From Pseudosulfitobacter pseudonitzschiae (GTDB lineage: Bacteria; Pseudomonadota; Alphaproteobacteria; Rhodobacterales; Rhodobacteraceae), in NCBI RefSeq assembly GCF_900129395.1, contig NZ_FQVP01000012.1, forward strand, positions 24,261 to 88,260: a stretch of 64,000 nucleotides of DNA, written 5' to 3'. The position numbers and the translations under genes are program-made. The notes under the pieces were generated by a model. The model had not been told where the DNA came from and made no database searches. It saw only the letters and a list, made by a program, of their open reading frames with translations. This document shows positions 32,782-41,382 of the stretch, in pieces; position 1 is the stretch's first letter, and every line of letters begins with the position of its first letter.

Positions 32782-33666
32782 TTACACCCTCTCGATCGTG
32801 CGCCAGCCGAACAGCCCCGTGGGCCGTACCAGCAAGATGGCGAGCATGATTATATAGGGCACGACACTGCCCAGCGAACCGCCGATCATCGGATCGAGGT
32901 AGTTTGTGGTCAGACTCTGCGCCACACCGATGATCACCCCGGCAAGGATCAGACCGCCGATGGATTCGAGCCCGGCAAACAGCGCAACGGGGAGCGCCGC
33001 GAACCCGATATCGGACGCGAGGAAGGTCAGCGACTTGCCGCTGAGAAAGATCATCGCACCGATCGTGGACAGGATTGATCCCAAGATCCACGCGAAGGCA
33101 ATCGATCCCTTCACGGAGATCCCCATCGAGGAGGCGACGACATGATCCTCCGCCACGGCGGTCATCCGCAGGCCAGACCGGGTCCGGTTAAAGAACCACG
33201 ACAGGCCAACAGCCGCGACGACGGTGATGATCCCGCCGATCAAAAGGTTCATCGGGATCAACATATCTCCGAGAAAAAGCGGCTTTAACGGAAAGATGAT
33301 CGGGAAGGGCCGGACAGCGGGGCCGAACAGCAGCAGCACGAGCCCGCGCAACAAGATCAGCAGGCCGACGGTGACCATGACCATCGAAAACACGGATTCA
33401 CCGATCAGCTTTGTCAGGAAGATCCGTTCGATCGCATATCCGACCAGACCCGCCAGAACCAACGATAGAGGTATCGACAACCACAGGCTTAGCCCGACCT
33501 GCATTGTCGTGAACCAAACGATGAAACCACCGATGATCACAAGTTCGCCCTGCGCGAAGTTGAACACCTTGCTGGCGCGGTAGATCACGACAAATCCCAT
33601 GGCGACCAATGCGTACAACAGGCCGATCAAAGCCCCGGTTATAATGTCATTGATGAAATAGACCAT
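32782..33666 (-). CDS. livH: ABC transporter permease, LivH type
   Basis: 294 residues, hydrophobic throughout, beginning MVYFINDIITGALIGLLYAL as LivH proteins do. The GFVVIYRASKVFNFAQGELVIIGGF segment (about 24-48) and FNRTRSGLRMTAVAEDHVVASSMGI coupling region are diagnostic. It lies 15 bases downstream of the acyl-CoA ligase gene, an unusual order because the ligase separates it from LivG. Confidence 0.94.
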   Translation of the reverse strand: MVYFINDIITGALIGLLYALVAMGFVVIYRASKVFNFAQGELVIIGGFIVWFTTMQVGLSLWLSIPLSLVLAGLVGYAIERIFLTKLIGESVFSMVMVTVGLLILLRGLVLLLFGPAVRPFPIIFPLKPLFLGDMLIPMNLLIGGIITVVAAVGLSWFFNRTRSGLRMTAVAEDHVVASSMGISVKGSIAFAWILGSILSTIGAMIFLSGKSLTFLASDIGFAALPVALFAGLESIGGLILAGVIIGVAQSLTTNYLDPMIGGSLGSVVPYIIMLAILLVRPTGLFGWRTIERV

Positions 33667-33681
33667 TCTTGTCGACCTCCC

Positions 33682-35679
33682 TTAGGTTTGCGACTGCCGA
33701 CCGGCAGCCTTTGATGCATTTTCCACATCCGATACCCGAACCGTGGCCTTCAGCACGCCTTGCCGACCGTCCTGATAGGTCACGGCGATTTCAAGGTCGG
33801 TCTCCGCCTTGCCGTCATAGATCGCCTGAACAAGCTTCTCATACCGCTCTTCGAGAAACGCCCGACGGAGTTTCCGGCTGCGGGTCAGCTCGCCTTCGTC
33901 CGGGTCGAGTTCCTTTGGGAAATTAGCGAACCGGGCAACGCGTGAACCTTCCGGAAGAAGGGTGTTGATCCGTGCCACTTCGCCTTTGATAAGATCCAGA
34001 ATCTCCGGCTTCTGCGACAGGTCGGTATAGGTCGAAAAGCTGATCTTGTTCTCTTCTGCCCAACGCCCGAGAACTTCCATGTCGATATTTATCAGCGCGC
34101 TCACGAAATCTCGGGTCTCGTCGCCCAGGGTCATCAGATCCTTGATGAAAGGGCTGTAGCGCAACCGTGTCTCGATGAATTGCGGCGGATAACTGTGCCC
34201 GTTTGCCAGCCGGCGCATGTCCTTGACACGGTCAAAGAACAACAGCTCGCCGTCGTTTGTCATCGACACGGCGTCGCCAGTTTCATACCAGCCGTCATCG
34301 GTCAGCGCCTCGGCTGACTTGTCAGGTTTGCCGTGATAGCCTCCGAAACCCGATCCGCCGCGAACCTGAAGCTCGCCCTCGGGGGAAACCCGGTATTCCA
34401 GCGGTTCGCCATAGGCGGTATTGCTCGGCATCCAGCTGCCGCTCGTCTCCAGCTGATAGCTGTCGCCCACATGCGCGGTCAGCAACCCGATTTCTGTCGC
34501 CCCGTAGACATTGCGCAGCTTCACGCCCATGGCGTGGAACATGCGAAAGACGTCCGGTGCCATCAGGGCACCACCGCTCAGCGCATTCCGGGCTTTGCCG
34601 AGACCGAGATTGTCGCGCAGGTGGTGCAGGACCAGCGCCTCGGCGAGAGGCAGTTGCAACCGCGCGGCAAGACTTGGGGTGCGCCCTTCCAACCGTTCGA
34701 CGTGAACCGCGCGACCGACCTTCATGCCCCAATCGTACATCGCGTTGCGGACCTTACCGGCCCCCAGCATCCGGGCCTGAACGATGGAGGCAAGGTTCTC
34801 CCACTGGCGCGGGCTGAACACGAGCGCGTCGACCGCCAGTTCGCGGATATTTGTCAGCACGTCCTCCGGGCCTTCGGGAAAGTTCACCACCATGGGCGCG
34901 ATCAGTCCGATCGACAGGCCAAAGATCTGTTCCGTCACCCAGGCGGGAGAAATGTATGTCAGGTATTCCGTCCCCGGCGCGATGTCGATCGCACCCATCA
35001 CCCGAGAGCAGTTATCGAACAGATAGCGATAACTGATGACGACACCCTTCGGCTTGCCCGTCGTCCCAGACGTATAGGACAGTAGCGCGGTATCTTCTGC
35101 TTTTCCGCGCTTGACGTGCTCTTCAAAGCGGGTTGGGTCGCTGTCGTGGATCTGCCGCCCGGCGTCGCTTACGCTTTCGAAGGAATCCAGCAGCGGATGG
35201 TCGTAGCCCCACAGGCCCGACCCGTCCCAGTACACGATCGCAATGGCACCGTCATACTCATCCGCGACCTCGAGACATTTATCGACCTGTTCCTGATCTT
35301 GCGCCAGAAAAATACGGGTCTGCGAATCCTGAGCGAGATAGAGGATCTCCTCGGCGGTCTGGTCGGGATAGACAGACAGGACTTTCCCGCCCAGCGACTG
35401 TACCGCGTATTCCGCCCAGAAATGCTCGGGCTCATTTTCCCCGATCAACATGACGGAATCGCCGGCTTTCAGGCCTTTGCTCTCCAGCCCGAGCGCCAAC
35501 GCACGGACCCTTTCCAGCACATTTGCCCACGTGAATTCGCGCCAGATACCCAGACGCTTGTGCCGTTCGGCAAGCCCGCCGGGCTCGGAAAGCGCGCGGG
35601 CCAGCAGGACCTGGGGCAGGGTTTCACTTTGCGTCACTGCCGGGTCGGAATAAACCATTGCTGTTCGTTGCTTGACCAT
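33682..35679 (-). CDS. AMP-forming acyl-CoA ligase (long-chain FadD/FAA type) inside the transporter operon
   Basis: 665 residues, the size of the FAA-type acyl-CoA synthetases. The adenylation motif is YTSGTTGKPKGVV (202-214). Later motifs are YGATEIGLLTAH, GWYETGDAVS, FFDRVKDMRRLANGHSYPPQFIE and a long C-terminal domain with LTRSRKLRRAFLEERY. ATG 35679 follows the LivG stop (TAG) by one codon. Placement between LivG and LivH, with 4- and 15-base gaps, means ligase and importer are made together. This implies that the imported ligand is a carboxylic acid activated on entry (inference). Confidence 0.93.
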   Translation of the reverse strand: MVKQRTAMVYSDPAVTQSETLPQVLLARALSEPGGLAERHKRLGIWREFTWANVLERVRALALGLESKGLKAGDSVMLIGENEPEHFWAEYAVQSLGGKVLSVYPDQTAEEILYLAQDSQTRIFLAQDQEQVDKCLEVADEYDGAIAIVYWDGSGLWGYDHPLLDSFESVSDAGRQIHDSDPTRFEEHVKRGKAEDTALLSYTSGTTGKPKGVVISYRYLFDNCSRVMGAIDIAPGTEYLTYISPAWVTEQIFGLSIGLIAPMVVNFPEGPEDVLTNIRELAVDALVFSPRQWENLASIVQARMLGAGKVRNAMYDWGMKVGRAVHVERLEGRTPSLAARLQLPLAEALVLHHLRDNLGLGKARNALSGGALMAPDVFRMFHAMGVKLRNVYGATEIGLLTAHVGDSYQLETSGSWMPSNTAYGEPLEYRVSPEGELQVRGGSGFGGYHGKPDKSAEALTDDGWYETGDAVSMTNDGELLFFDRVKDMRRLANGHSYPPQFIETRLRYSPFIKDLMTLGDETRDFVSALINIDMEVLGRWAEENKISFSTYTDLSQKPEILDLIKGEVARINTLLPEGSRVARFANFPKELDPDEGELTRSRKLRRAFLEERYEKLVQAIYDGKAETDLEIAVTYQDGRQGVLKATVRVSDVENASKAAGRQSQT

Positions 35680-35683
35680 TCCG

Positions 35684-36487
35684 CTACCCCAGATATGCCT
35701 TGATCACAGCCGGGTTTTTCTGAATCTCCTCGGGCGTGCCTTCGGCAATCACCCGTCCGAAATCCAGCACCACGATCCGGTCGGCAAGATCCATCACCAC
35801 GCCCATGTCATGTTCGACCAGAACCACCGGTATCTTGCGCGCCTCGCGCACATCGAGAATGAAGCGCGCCAGGTCTTCTTTCTCTTCCGAGTTCATGCCC
35901 GCCATCGGTTCGTCCATCAGCAGGATTGATGGTTCCTGCGCCAGCGCACGCCCCAGATCGACCCGCTTGCGCAGCCCGTAACCCAATGTGCCCACGGGCC
36001 TGTTTCGGATCGCCTCGATCTCCAGAAAATCAATGATCTCCTCGGCCGCTTCTCGATGCTCCGATTCCTCGCGCATCACGGGACCAAACTGGAAAAACGC
36101 CTGGATCACATTCGATTTCATCAGCATGTGCCGACCGATCATGATGTTTTCGACCACGGTCTGGCCGGCGAAAAGATGGGTGCCCTGAAAGGTACGCGCC
36201 AGACCGCGCCGGGCGATCTGATCCACGCGCAGGCCCGTCACGTTTTTGCCGGAGAGTTCGACGTGTCCCTTCTGTGGGCGGTAAAACCCTGCCGTGACAT
36301 TTAGAAGCGACGTTTTGCCGGCACCGTTCGGACCGATGATTGCAAGCAACTCGTCGTCATTCACAGTGATGCTTACGTCGTCCAGCGCGGTCACACCGCC
36401 GAATTTCAGTGTCGCGCCGCGAACCGCCAAAGGCGCCAATTCCGAAGATGTGGTCACACCGTGATCCACATCTGCCTGCGACAGCAT
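35684..36487 (-). CDS. livG: ABC transporter ATP-binding protein, LivG type
   Basis: 267 residues. Walker A GPNGAGKTS (52-60) and Walker B ILLMDEPMAGM are present. The ABC signature is the LivG-type degenerate form (LGYGLRKRVDLGRAL). LARTFQGTHLFAGQTVVENIMIG is the conserved Q-loop region of this subfamily. It is the first gene of the operon 36487-28798. A CTAACA-CA-TGTTAG palindrome lies 140 bases upstream of the start. Confidence 0.94.
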   Translation of the reverse strand: MLSQADVDHGVTTSSELAPLAVRGATLKFGGVTALDDVSITVNDDELLAIIGPNGAGKTSLLNVTAGFYRPQKGHVELSGKNVTGLRVDQIARRGLARTFQGTHLFAGQTVVENIMIGRHMLMKSNVIQAFFQFGPVMREESEHREAAEEIIDFLEIEAIRNRPVGTLGYGLRKRVDLGRALAQEPSILLMDEPMAGMNSEEKEDLARFILDVREARKIPVVLVEHDMGVVMDLADRIVVLDFGRVIAEGTPEEIQKNPAVIKAYLG

Positions 36488-36626
36488 GTTGTGCGGTCAA
36501 TCGACAAGGCATGAACTGCCACCCGATTGACGTCGAGGTCTCCTCGCATCAACGCTCCTCCCCGCGCTTTTCCCGGAATCTTTGCCGGAAGTTTGCCCGG
36601 CTTTTCCACCGAGCGGTTATCTAAAA

Positions 36627-36640
36627 CTAACACATGTTAG
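36627..36640. promoter_or_regulatory. Putative TetR operator 1 (CTAACACATGTTAG)
   Basis: A 14-bp palindrome with perfect 6-base arms CTAACA/TGTTAG lies between livG (start 36487, minus) and the end of the hydratase gene at 36684. Matching sites occur at 49592, 57252 and 63695. It would control the transporter/ligase operon. AT-rich flanks fit a promoter. Confidence 0.7.
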
Positions 36641-36683
36641 AAAAATAAATCAACAACTGACTCTGATAACTTCGCATAAATAA

Positions 36684-37520
36684 TCAGGTCGCGGAGTAAT
36701 CGGCGGAAGAACAACGCACGCCGGTTTCGTCCTGACACCAGACCGTACCTGTGGTGCCATCGGGTCGGCAATTTAGCTGTATTTCACAGGGCAGGGTGAG
36801 CGGAGCGAGGCCTCGGAATAAAAATCCTTGAGGAGCCTTGTTCAAGGCATCCGCTGCAAGGTTCAGGAGCAGCGTTGCCTGCAGGGGGCCATGCACGACA
36901 AGTCCGCGATAGGCTTCGACTTCGGTCGTATAGGGCTGGTCATAATGGATACGGTGGCCATTGAACGTCAGCGCCGAATAGCGAAACAACAGCACCGAAT
37001 CCGGGGTGAGGCGCGATCTGAGCGTCGTCGGGTCCGGGGCTACGAACGTGTGCTTTTCGGATTGCGATCGGCTGATGTCTTTATAGACAATAGTCTGCTT
37101 TTCCTGAATGCAGACCTTTTCGCCATTCGAATACTCGTGATTGACGGCTACAAAAACCAAGGTTCCGCTGCGCCCTTGTTTGGCGGTTATGTCCCCGATG
37201 GTCGAACGGCGCGTGACCGTTTGCCCGACAGTGAGCGGCGCGATATGCGTGACATCGCTCCCGGCCCACATCCGCGAGGGCAACGGAACAGGGGGCAGGA
37301 ACCTGCCTTGTGGAGAATGCCCATCGTCCGAGAGAGAGCCTCCCGGTGCAGAATCGAGGGTCAGACACCAGTGAATTCCCAGCGGGACGTCGCCCGCACC
37401 GGCCCAAAGATGCGCGTCGAACGTGGCGCGGAACCTGTCTATCAGGCTCGGCGTCAGGATGTCCTCTTTGGTTTCGGTCCGTCCCAGCCAGGGCTTGAGC
37501 GATTCAAGATCGATCTGCAT
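36684..37520 (-). CDS. COG3777-type hydratase (HTD2/mesaconyl-C4-CoA hydratase family)
   Basis: 278 residues from ATG 37520 (GAGGA about 8 bases upstream). The N-terminal FAS1-like dehydratase half carries PSRMWAGSDVTHIAPLTVGQTV and is followed by the MaoC-like half with LFRYSALTFNGHRIHYDQPY and GLVVHGPLQATLL, in which NGHRIHYD supplies the catalytic His/Asp region. The family hydrates unsaturated dicarboxylic or branched acyl-CoAs (mesaconyl-C4-CoA, itaconyl-CoA type). It ends the long operon that starts at 49549 and lies 10 bases after an ACAD gene. Confidence 0.85.
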   Translation of the reverse strand: MQIDLESLKPWLGRTETKEDILTPSLIDRFRATFDAHLWAGAGDVPLGIHWCLTLDSAPGGSLSDDGHSPQGRFLPPVPLPSRMWAGSDVTHIAPLTVGQTVTRRSTIGDITAKQGRSGTLVFVAVNHEYSNGEKVCIQEKQTIVYKDISRSQSEKHTFVAPDPTTLRSRLTPDSVLLFRYSALTFNGHRIHYDQPYTTEVEAYRGLVVHGPLQATLLLNLAADALNKAPQGFLFRGLAPLTLPCEIQLNCRPDGTTGTVWCQDETGVRCSSADYSAT

Positions 37521-37530
37521 CAGGCGTTCC

Positions 37531-38694
37531 TCAGAAAGACCGCGGCATACCGAGAATATGCTCGCCGACATAGGACAGGATAAGGTTGGTCGAGATCGGG
37601 GCCACCTGATACAACCGGGCCTCCCGAAACTTGCGCTCGACATCGTATTCCCGCGCGAAGCCGAAGCCTCCGTGGGTCTGGATACAGGCGTTGCCCGCCT
37701 CCCAGCTGGCATCGGCGGCCAGCAGCTTGGCCATGTTTGCCTGCGCTCCGCATTCCTGCCCCGCATCAAAACGCCGACAAGCCTCAAAGCGCATCAGGTT
37801 GGCCGCCTCGACGTTCACATAGGCCTTGGCGATGGGAAACTGCACACCCTGATTTTGTCCGATGGGGCGGTCGAACACGATGCGCTCGCCGGCATAGGCG
37901 CGGGCCTTGTCCACAAACCAGTAGCCGTCGCCGATACACTCCGCCGCGATCAGGGTCCGCTCCGCGTTCAACCCGTCCAGGATATGGTAGAAGCCGCGCC
38001 CTTCGGTGCCGATCAGGTTCTCGGCGGGAATTTCGAGGTTGTCGAAGAACACTTCGTTGGTCTCGTGTCCCGGCATATTGGCAATGGGACGGACCTCCAT
38101 ACCATTGCCGATGGCCTCTTTCAGATCGACCATGAAGATCGACAGGCCCTGTGATTTCTTCTGGACGTCCTTCAACGGGGTGGTCCGCGCCAACAGGATC
38201 ATCAGGTCAGAATGCTGGATACGGCTGATCCAGACCTTCTGACCGTTGATCACATAGCGGTCGCCTTTTTTGACAGCTGTAGTCTTGAGCTTGGTGGTGT
38301 CGGTTCCGGTGGTCGGTTCGGTCACGGCCATGGATTGCAGGCGCAGCTCGCCGCTGGCGATACCGGGCAGGTATTGCTGCTTTTGCGCGTCTGAACCGTG
38401 CCGCAAAAGCGTGCCCATGTTGTACATTTGCCCATGACAGTGACCCGCGTTGCCGCCACAACGGTTCACCTCTTCCATGATGATCGAGGCTTCGGTCAGG
38501 CCGAGACCCGATCCGCCGTACTCCTCGGGGATCATTGCCGCCAACCAACCTTCACGGGTAAGGGCATCGACAAACTCCTCGGGGTAGGTGTTATCCTCGC
38601 CGAAGTTGCGATGGTATTCGGGCGGGAACTGCGCGCAGAGCGCACGCAACGCGTCGCGCAGATCATTATGGGTTTCAGGGGCCGATGTTTGCAT
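37531..38694 (-). CDS. Acyl-CoA dehydrogenase (QNQGVQ subgroup)
   Basis: 387 residues. Markers are IPEEYGGSGLGLTEA, VTEPTTGTDTTKLKT, NGQKVWISRIQ, candidate Glu base in LNAERTLIA and RIVFDRPIGQNQGVQ. The C-terminus GEHILGMPRSF matches the subgroup ending seen at 18493-19659 (LGLPKSY) and 46422-47582 (MGLPRSY). Three cysteines (C254, C299 and C310 areas) have no obvious role. Placed between the citryl-CoA-lyase-like and hydratase genes, it could make the unsaturated substrate for the COG3777 hydratase. Confidence 0.92.
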   Translation of the reverse strand: MQTSAPETHNDLRDALRALCAQFPPEYHRNFGEDNTYPEEFVDALTREGWLAAMIPEEYGGSGLGLTEASIIMEEVNRCGGNAGHCHGQMYNMGTLLRHGSDAQKQQYLPGIASGELRLQSMAVTEPTTGTDTTKLKTTAVKKGDRYVINGQKVWISRIQHSDLMILLARTTPLKDVQKKSQGLSIFMVDLKEAIGNGMEVRPIANMPGHETNEVFFDNLEIPAENLIGTEGRGFYHILDGLNAERTLIAAECIGDGYWFVDKARAYAGERIVFDRPIGQNQGVQFPIAKAYVNVEAANLMRFEACRRFDAGQECGAQANMAKLLAADASWEAGNACIQTHGGFGFAREYDVERKFREARLYQVAPISTNLILSYVGEHILGMPRSF

Positions 38695-38697
38695 GGC

Positions 38698-39492
38698 TCA
38701 GGATGCTCCGGGGCCGGAAGTTTCGAGGATTTCCTCTTCGGCGCGCTGCCACAGCTCATAGGAAATCGGGTTCTCGCTTTCTTCAAGGATATGACCGACC
38801 AGCCCGATGGCGCGTGCCATGACACCGAAACCGCGCACGATCTTCCAGGGAAAGCCGAATTCGCAGCAGATCGCACCGATTGCACCGGTGGCATTGATCG
38901 GCAGCATCTTGCCGGACTTCTCTTCGGCAACGGCCTGTATCTTCTGTATCAACTCAATGTATTCACCGGATTTGCCGTTCTGCGCCGCAATTTCGAACAG
39001 GCGCGGAGCACGCGGATCGACCGGCTTGTGCACAGGATGGCCCAAGCCCGGCACGATGGCCTTTTGGGCGCGGAATTTCTCGACGGTCTCCAGCGCGATG
39101 GCGTCCAGATCGGCGCCGGTGCCAAGCTTGTCCTCGGGCAGCGCCTCGTAAAGCATCTTCGATGCGCCCTCCATCGAGCCGACAAACACGGTGCCCAACC
39201 CGCACAGCCCAGCCGCGACAGCCGCCTGAAGCGACTCCGGCGCACCCATATAGGTCATGCGTGCGGCCAGGGCCGACGGCGTGATGCCATGTTCGACCAG
39301 GGTAATCACGATGGCGTTGAAAACGCGGCTTTCTTCGGGCGTGGCCTTGCGGCCCGTCAGTTGCAGAAAGGCGAGATCGCCGAGATTCATGTGGCCCAAA
39401 ATCTCATTCGGCAGGTCGAGCCCCCGCACACTGATTTGGTCGGGGGTGCTCCAGCCGATGTCGGAGGTAATTTTCTCTTTGCGTTTAGCCAT
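38698..39492 (-). CDS. Citryl-CoA lyase-like protein (citrate synthase superfamily)
   Basis: 264 residues from ATG 39492, which shares one base with the SDR stop (TGATG); an in-frame start at 39507 lies inside the SDR. It is a short citrate-synthase-fold protein with GLCGLGTVFVGSMEGASKMLYE, the catalytic His region GLGHPVHKPVDPRAP and a late GFGVMARAIGLVGHILEE. Such short forms (Ccl type) cleave citryl-CoA into acetyl-CoA and oxaloacetate. Next to an HMG-CoA-lyase-like enzyme and a carboxylase, the substrate here may be a branched 3-hydroxy-3-carboxy acyl-CoA rather than citryl-CoA itself. Confidence 0.82.
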   Translation of the reverse strand: MAKRKEKITSDIGWSTPDQISVRGLDLPNEILGHMNLGDLAFLQLTGRKATPEESRVFNAIVITLVEHGITPSALAARMTYMGAPESLQAAVAAGLCGLGTVFVGSMEGASKMLYEALPEDKLGTGADLDAIALETVEKFRAQKAIVPGLGHPVHKPVDPRAPRLFEIAAQNGKSGEYIELIQKIQAVAEEKSGKMLPINATGAIGAICCEFGFPWKIVRGFGVMARAIGLVGHILEESENPISYELWQRAEEEILETSGPGAS

Positions 39493-40406
39493 CAGACCGG
39501 ATCCCACGGAAAGACATCCGCTGATACTTCCAGCGGTGTGAATTGCGACTTGAGCGCGGGAATAGCGCGCTCGGCGATTTCATCTGCGGTCCAGCCTTCA
39601 CCGGAATGGACGGAGCGCAGGGGGCGAGGCTGGTTGAACAGGAATATCTCGTTCTTGCGCACCGCGAAGATCTGCCCCGACACATCTGCCGCACGGTCGC
39701 TCATCAGGAAACAGGCCATTGGCGCAACCTTCGCCGGTGTCATCTCCTTGATCTTGGCGACGCGCGCCTTCTGTTCCTCCGTGTCGGTCTTGATCGACGA
39801 GATCATCCGACTCCAGGCGAAGGGCGCGATGCAGTTCGACCGCACGTTCCAGCGCTTGAGGTCCAGCGCCACCGATTTCGAAAAGGCGGCGATGCCCAGC
39901 TTGGCGGCGGAATAGTTCGCCTGGGCGAAGTTGCCGATCAGCCCCGAGGTCGAAGTCATATGCACCAATGCCCCGCTTTCCTGTTCGCGGAAATAGTCGG
40001 CGGCGGCGCGGCTGGTGTTGAAGGCACCGTAAAGATGGACCTTCACCACCGCGTCGAAATCCTCGTAGGTCATCTTGTGGAAGAAGCAGTCGCGCAGGAT
40101 GCCGGCGTTGTTCACCACGGCGTCTATGCGGCCGAATTCCTTGACGCCAGCCTCGATCATCGCGCGCGCGGCGTCCGGTTCGGTGACGCTGCCGGCGTCG
40201 GCAATCGCGTCGCCGCCCGCTGCCTTGATTTCCTCAACCACCTTTTGCGCCGCAGTTTCCGTCTGGCCGGTGCCTTTCAGCGACGCGCCCAGATCGTTAA
40301 CCACCACGGCGGCGCCTTCGGCCGCAGCCATCAGCGCAATATCTCGACCGATCCCGCCACCCGCTCCGGTGACCAGAACAACCTTTCCATCAAGTGCCTT
40401 TGACAT
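39492..40406 (-). CDS. SDR-family 3-hydroxyacyl-CoA dehydrogenase (HSD17B4-like)
   Basis: 304 residues. Rossmann motif TGAGGGIG (13-20), VVVNDLGAS and the active-site region MTSTSGLIGNFAQANYSAAK match the dehydrogenase domain of peroxisomal multifunctional enzyme type 2. In that enzyme the domain oxidises (R)-3-hydroxyacyl-CoAs including 2-methyl-branched and bile-acid chains. The C-terminal 60 residues (FLFNQPRPLRSVHSGEGW) are also of that subtype. It is translationally coupled to the citryl-CoA-lyase-like gene. Confidence 0.9.
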   Translation of the reverse strand: MSKALDGKVVLVTGAGGGIGRDIALMAAAEGAAVVVNDLGASLKGTGQTETAAQKVVEEIKAAGGDAIADAGSVTEPDAARAMIEAGVKEFGRIDAVVNNAGILRDCFFHKMTYEDFDAVVKVHLYGAFNTSRAAADYFREQESGALVHMTSTSGLIGNFAQANYSAAKLGIAAFSKSVALDLKRWNVRSNCIAPFAWSRMISSIKTDTEEQKARVAKIKEMTPAKVAPMACFLMSDRAADVSGQIFAVRKNEIFLFNQPRPLRSVHSGEGWTADEIAERAIPALKSQFTPLEVSADVFPWDPV

Positions 40407-40418
40407 CTTCGTCCTCCC

Positions 40419-41378
40419 TCAGCTTGTCTTGCGGTATTTGTCGAGACCGCCGGTATGCATGACGCGGCCCATGAGCGGCGCTTCGATGATCTCTTCCGCC
40501 TTGAGCGCGGCCGCGATCAGCTTGTCCAGGTCGATGCCGGTTTCGATGCCCAGCTCATGGCACAGGAAAACCGCGTCCTCGGTGCAGACATTGCCAGCAG
40601 CGCGCGCATGGCCGTGACCCGCGAAAGGACAGCCCCCAAGACCGGCGACCGAGCTTTCGAACATGTCCACGCCCATCGAAAGGGCGGCGTGGAGATTGGC
40701 GATACCAAGCCCACGCGTGTCGTGGATGTGCATGCCGATCCGGGCGTCCGGGGCCAGTTCGCGCAGGGCACCGATCATCCGCTTCACTGCTTCGGGGTTT
40801 CCCCACCCCATTGTATCCGCGACGACAAGTATTGGCACAGGGATCTGTTCCTCCTCGCAAAGCGCGAGGATAAAGCGGAAATCGTCGAGAATGCGCTCTT
40901 GCGAAATCGGGCCTTCGAAGTTGCAGCCGAAGGCCGTCATCACGTAGGCGGCGTCGACGGTATAGCCTTCTTCCTTGTAAAGCCGGACCCAGTCACGTTG
41001 CTTCTCGCGCATTTCGGCGGAAGAACAATTGTTGTTCGATTGCGCAAACGCCTCGGATGGATAGAATAACAGGCGCGGGTCGATATCGACCTCATGCGCG
41101 GTCAGTGCCTTGCGAAACCCCTTGTCGTTCAGCCAAAGCGACGTGTAGTTCACTCCCGGCTTGCGCTTGATACGCTGGAACAGCTCGCCGGTATCGGCCA
41201 TTTGCGGCACGTATTTCGGGCTGACGAAGCTGCCGACCTGAATGCGTTTCAAACCGGTTTCGCTGAGCATGTCGATCAGTTCGATCCGCTTTTCGATCGG
41301 GTAAATCTTCTTTTCGATCTGAAAGCCCTCGCGCGGGCCTTCTTCTCTGAACTCGACGAATTTGGGAAAGTCGCTCAT
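40419..41378 (-). CDS. Hydroxymethylglutaryl-CoA lyase-like enzyme
   Basis: 319 residues from the ATG preceding SDFPKFVEF, preferred over 41498 because the longer frame overlaps the carboxylase gene; coordinates of the start may be off by one base. It has the HMGL-like TIM barrel with SFVSPKYVPQMADT, the metal-binding HIHDTRG and the flexible Cys loop GLGGCPFAGHG. At the N-terminus the family motif GPRDGLQ reads GPREGFQ, so the metal-ligand Asp is Glu (E17). Gene order directly after the two carboxylase genes matches leucine (Liu) and terpene (Atu) degradation, where this lyase splits the carboxylated, hydrated product into acetyl-CoA or acetoacetate and a shorter acid. The Glu change may mean a different substrate. 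Confidence 0.87.
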   Translation of the reverse strand: MSDFPKFVEFREEGPREGFQIEKKIYPIEKRIELIDMLSETGLKRIQVGSFVSPKYVPQMADTGELFQRIKRKPGVNYTSLWLNDKGFRKALTAHEVDIDPRLLFYPSEAFAQSNNNCSSAEMREKQRDWVRLYKEEGYTVDAAYVMTAFGCNFEGPISQERILDDFRFILALCEEEQIPVPILVVADTMGWGNPEAVKRMIGALRELAPDARIGMHIHDTRGLGIANLHAALSMGVDMFESSVAGLGGCPFAGHGHARAAGNVCTEDAVFLCHELGIETGIDLDKLIAAALKAEEIIEAPLMGRVMHTGGLDKYRKTS

Positions 41379-41382
41379 CTTA

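Noticed and set aside
30452..33091. An 879-residue open frame on the minus strand covering the receptor gene and upstream DNA
   Set aside because: Its first half runs through the LivM and LivH codons in another frame and has no protein character. The real gene starts at ATG 31690 with a signal peptide.
38398..39915. A 505-residue plus-strand open frame
   Set aside because: It is antisense to the citryl-CoA-lyase, SDR and ACAD genes, has no motif, and reflects high GC at third codon positions of the minus-strand genes.
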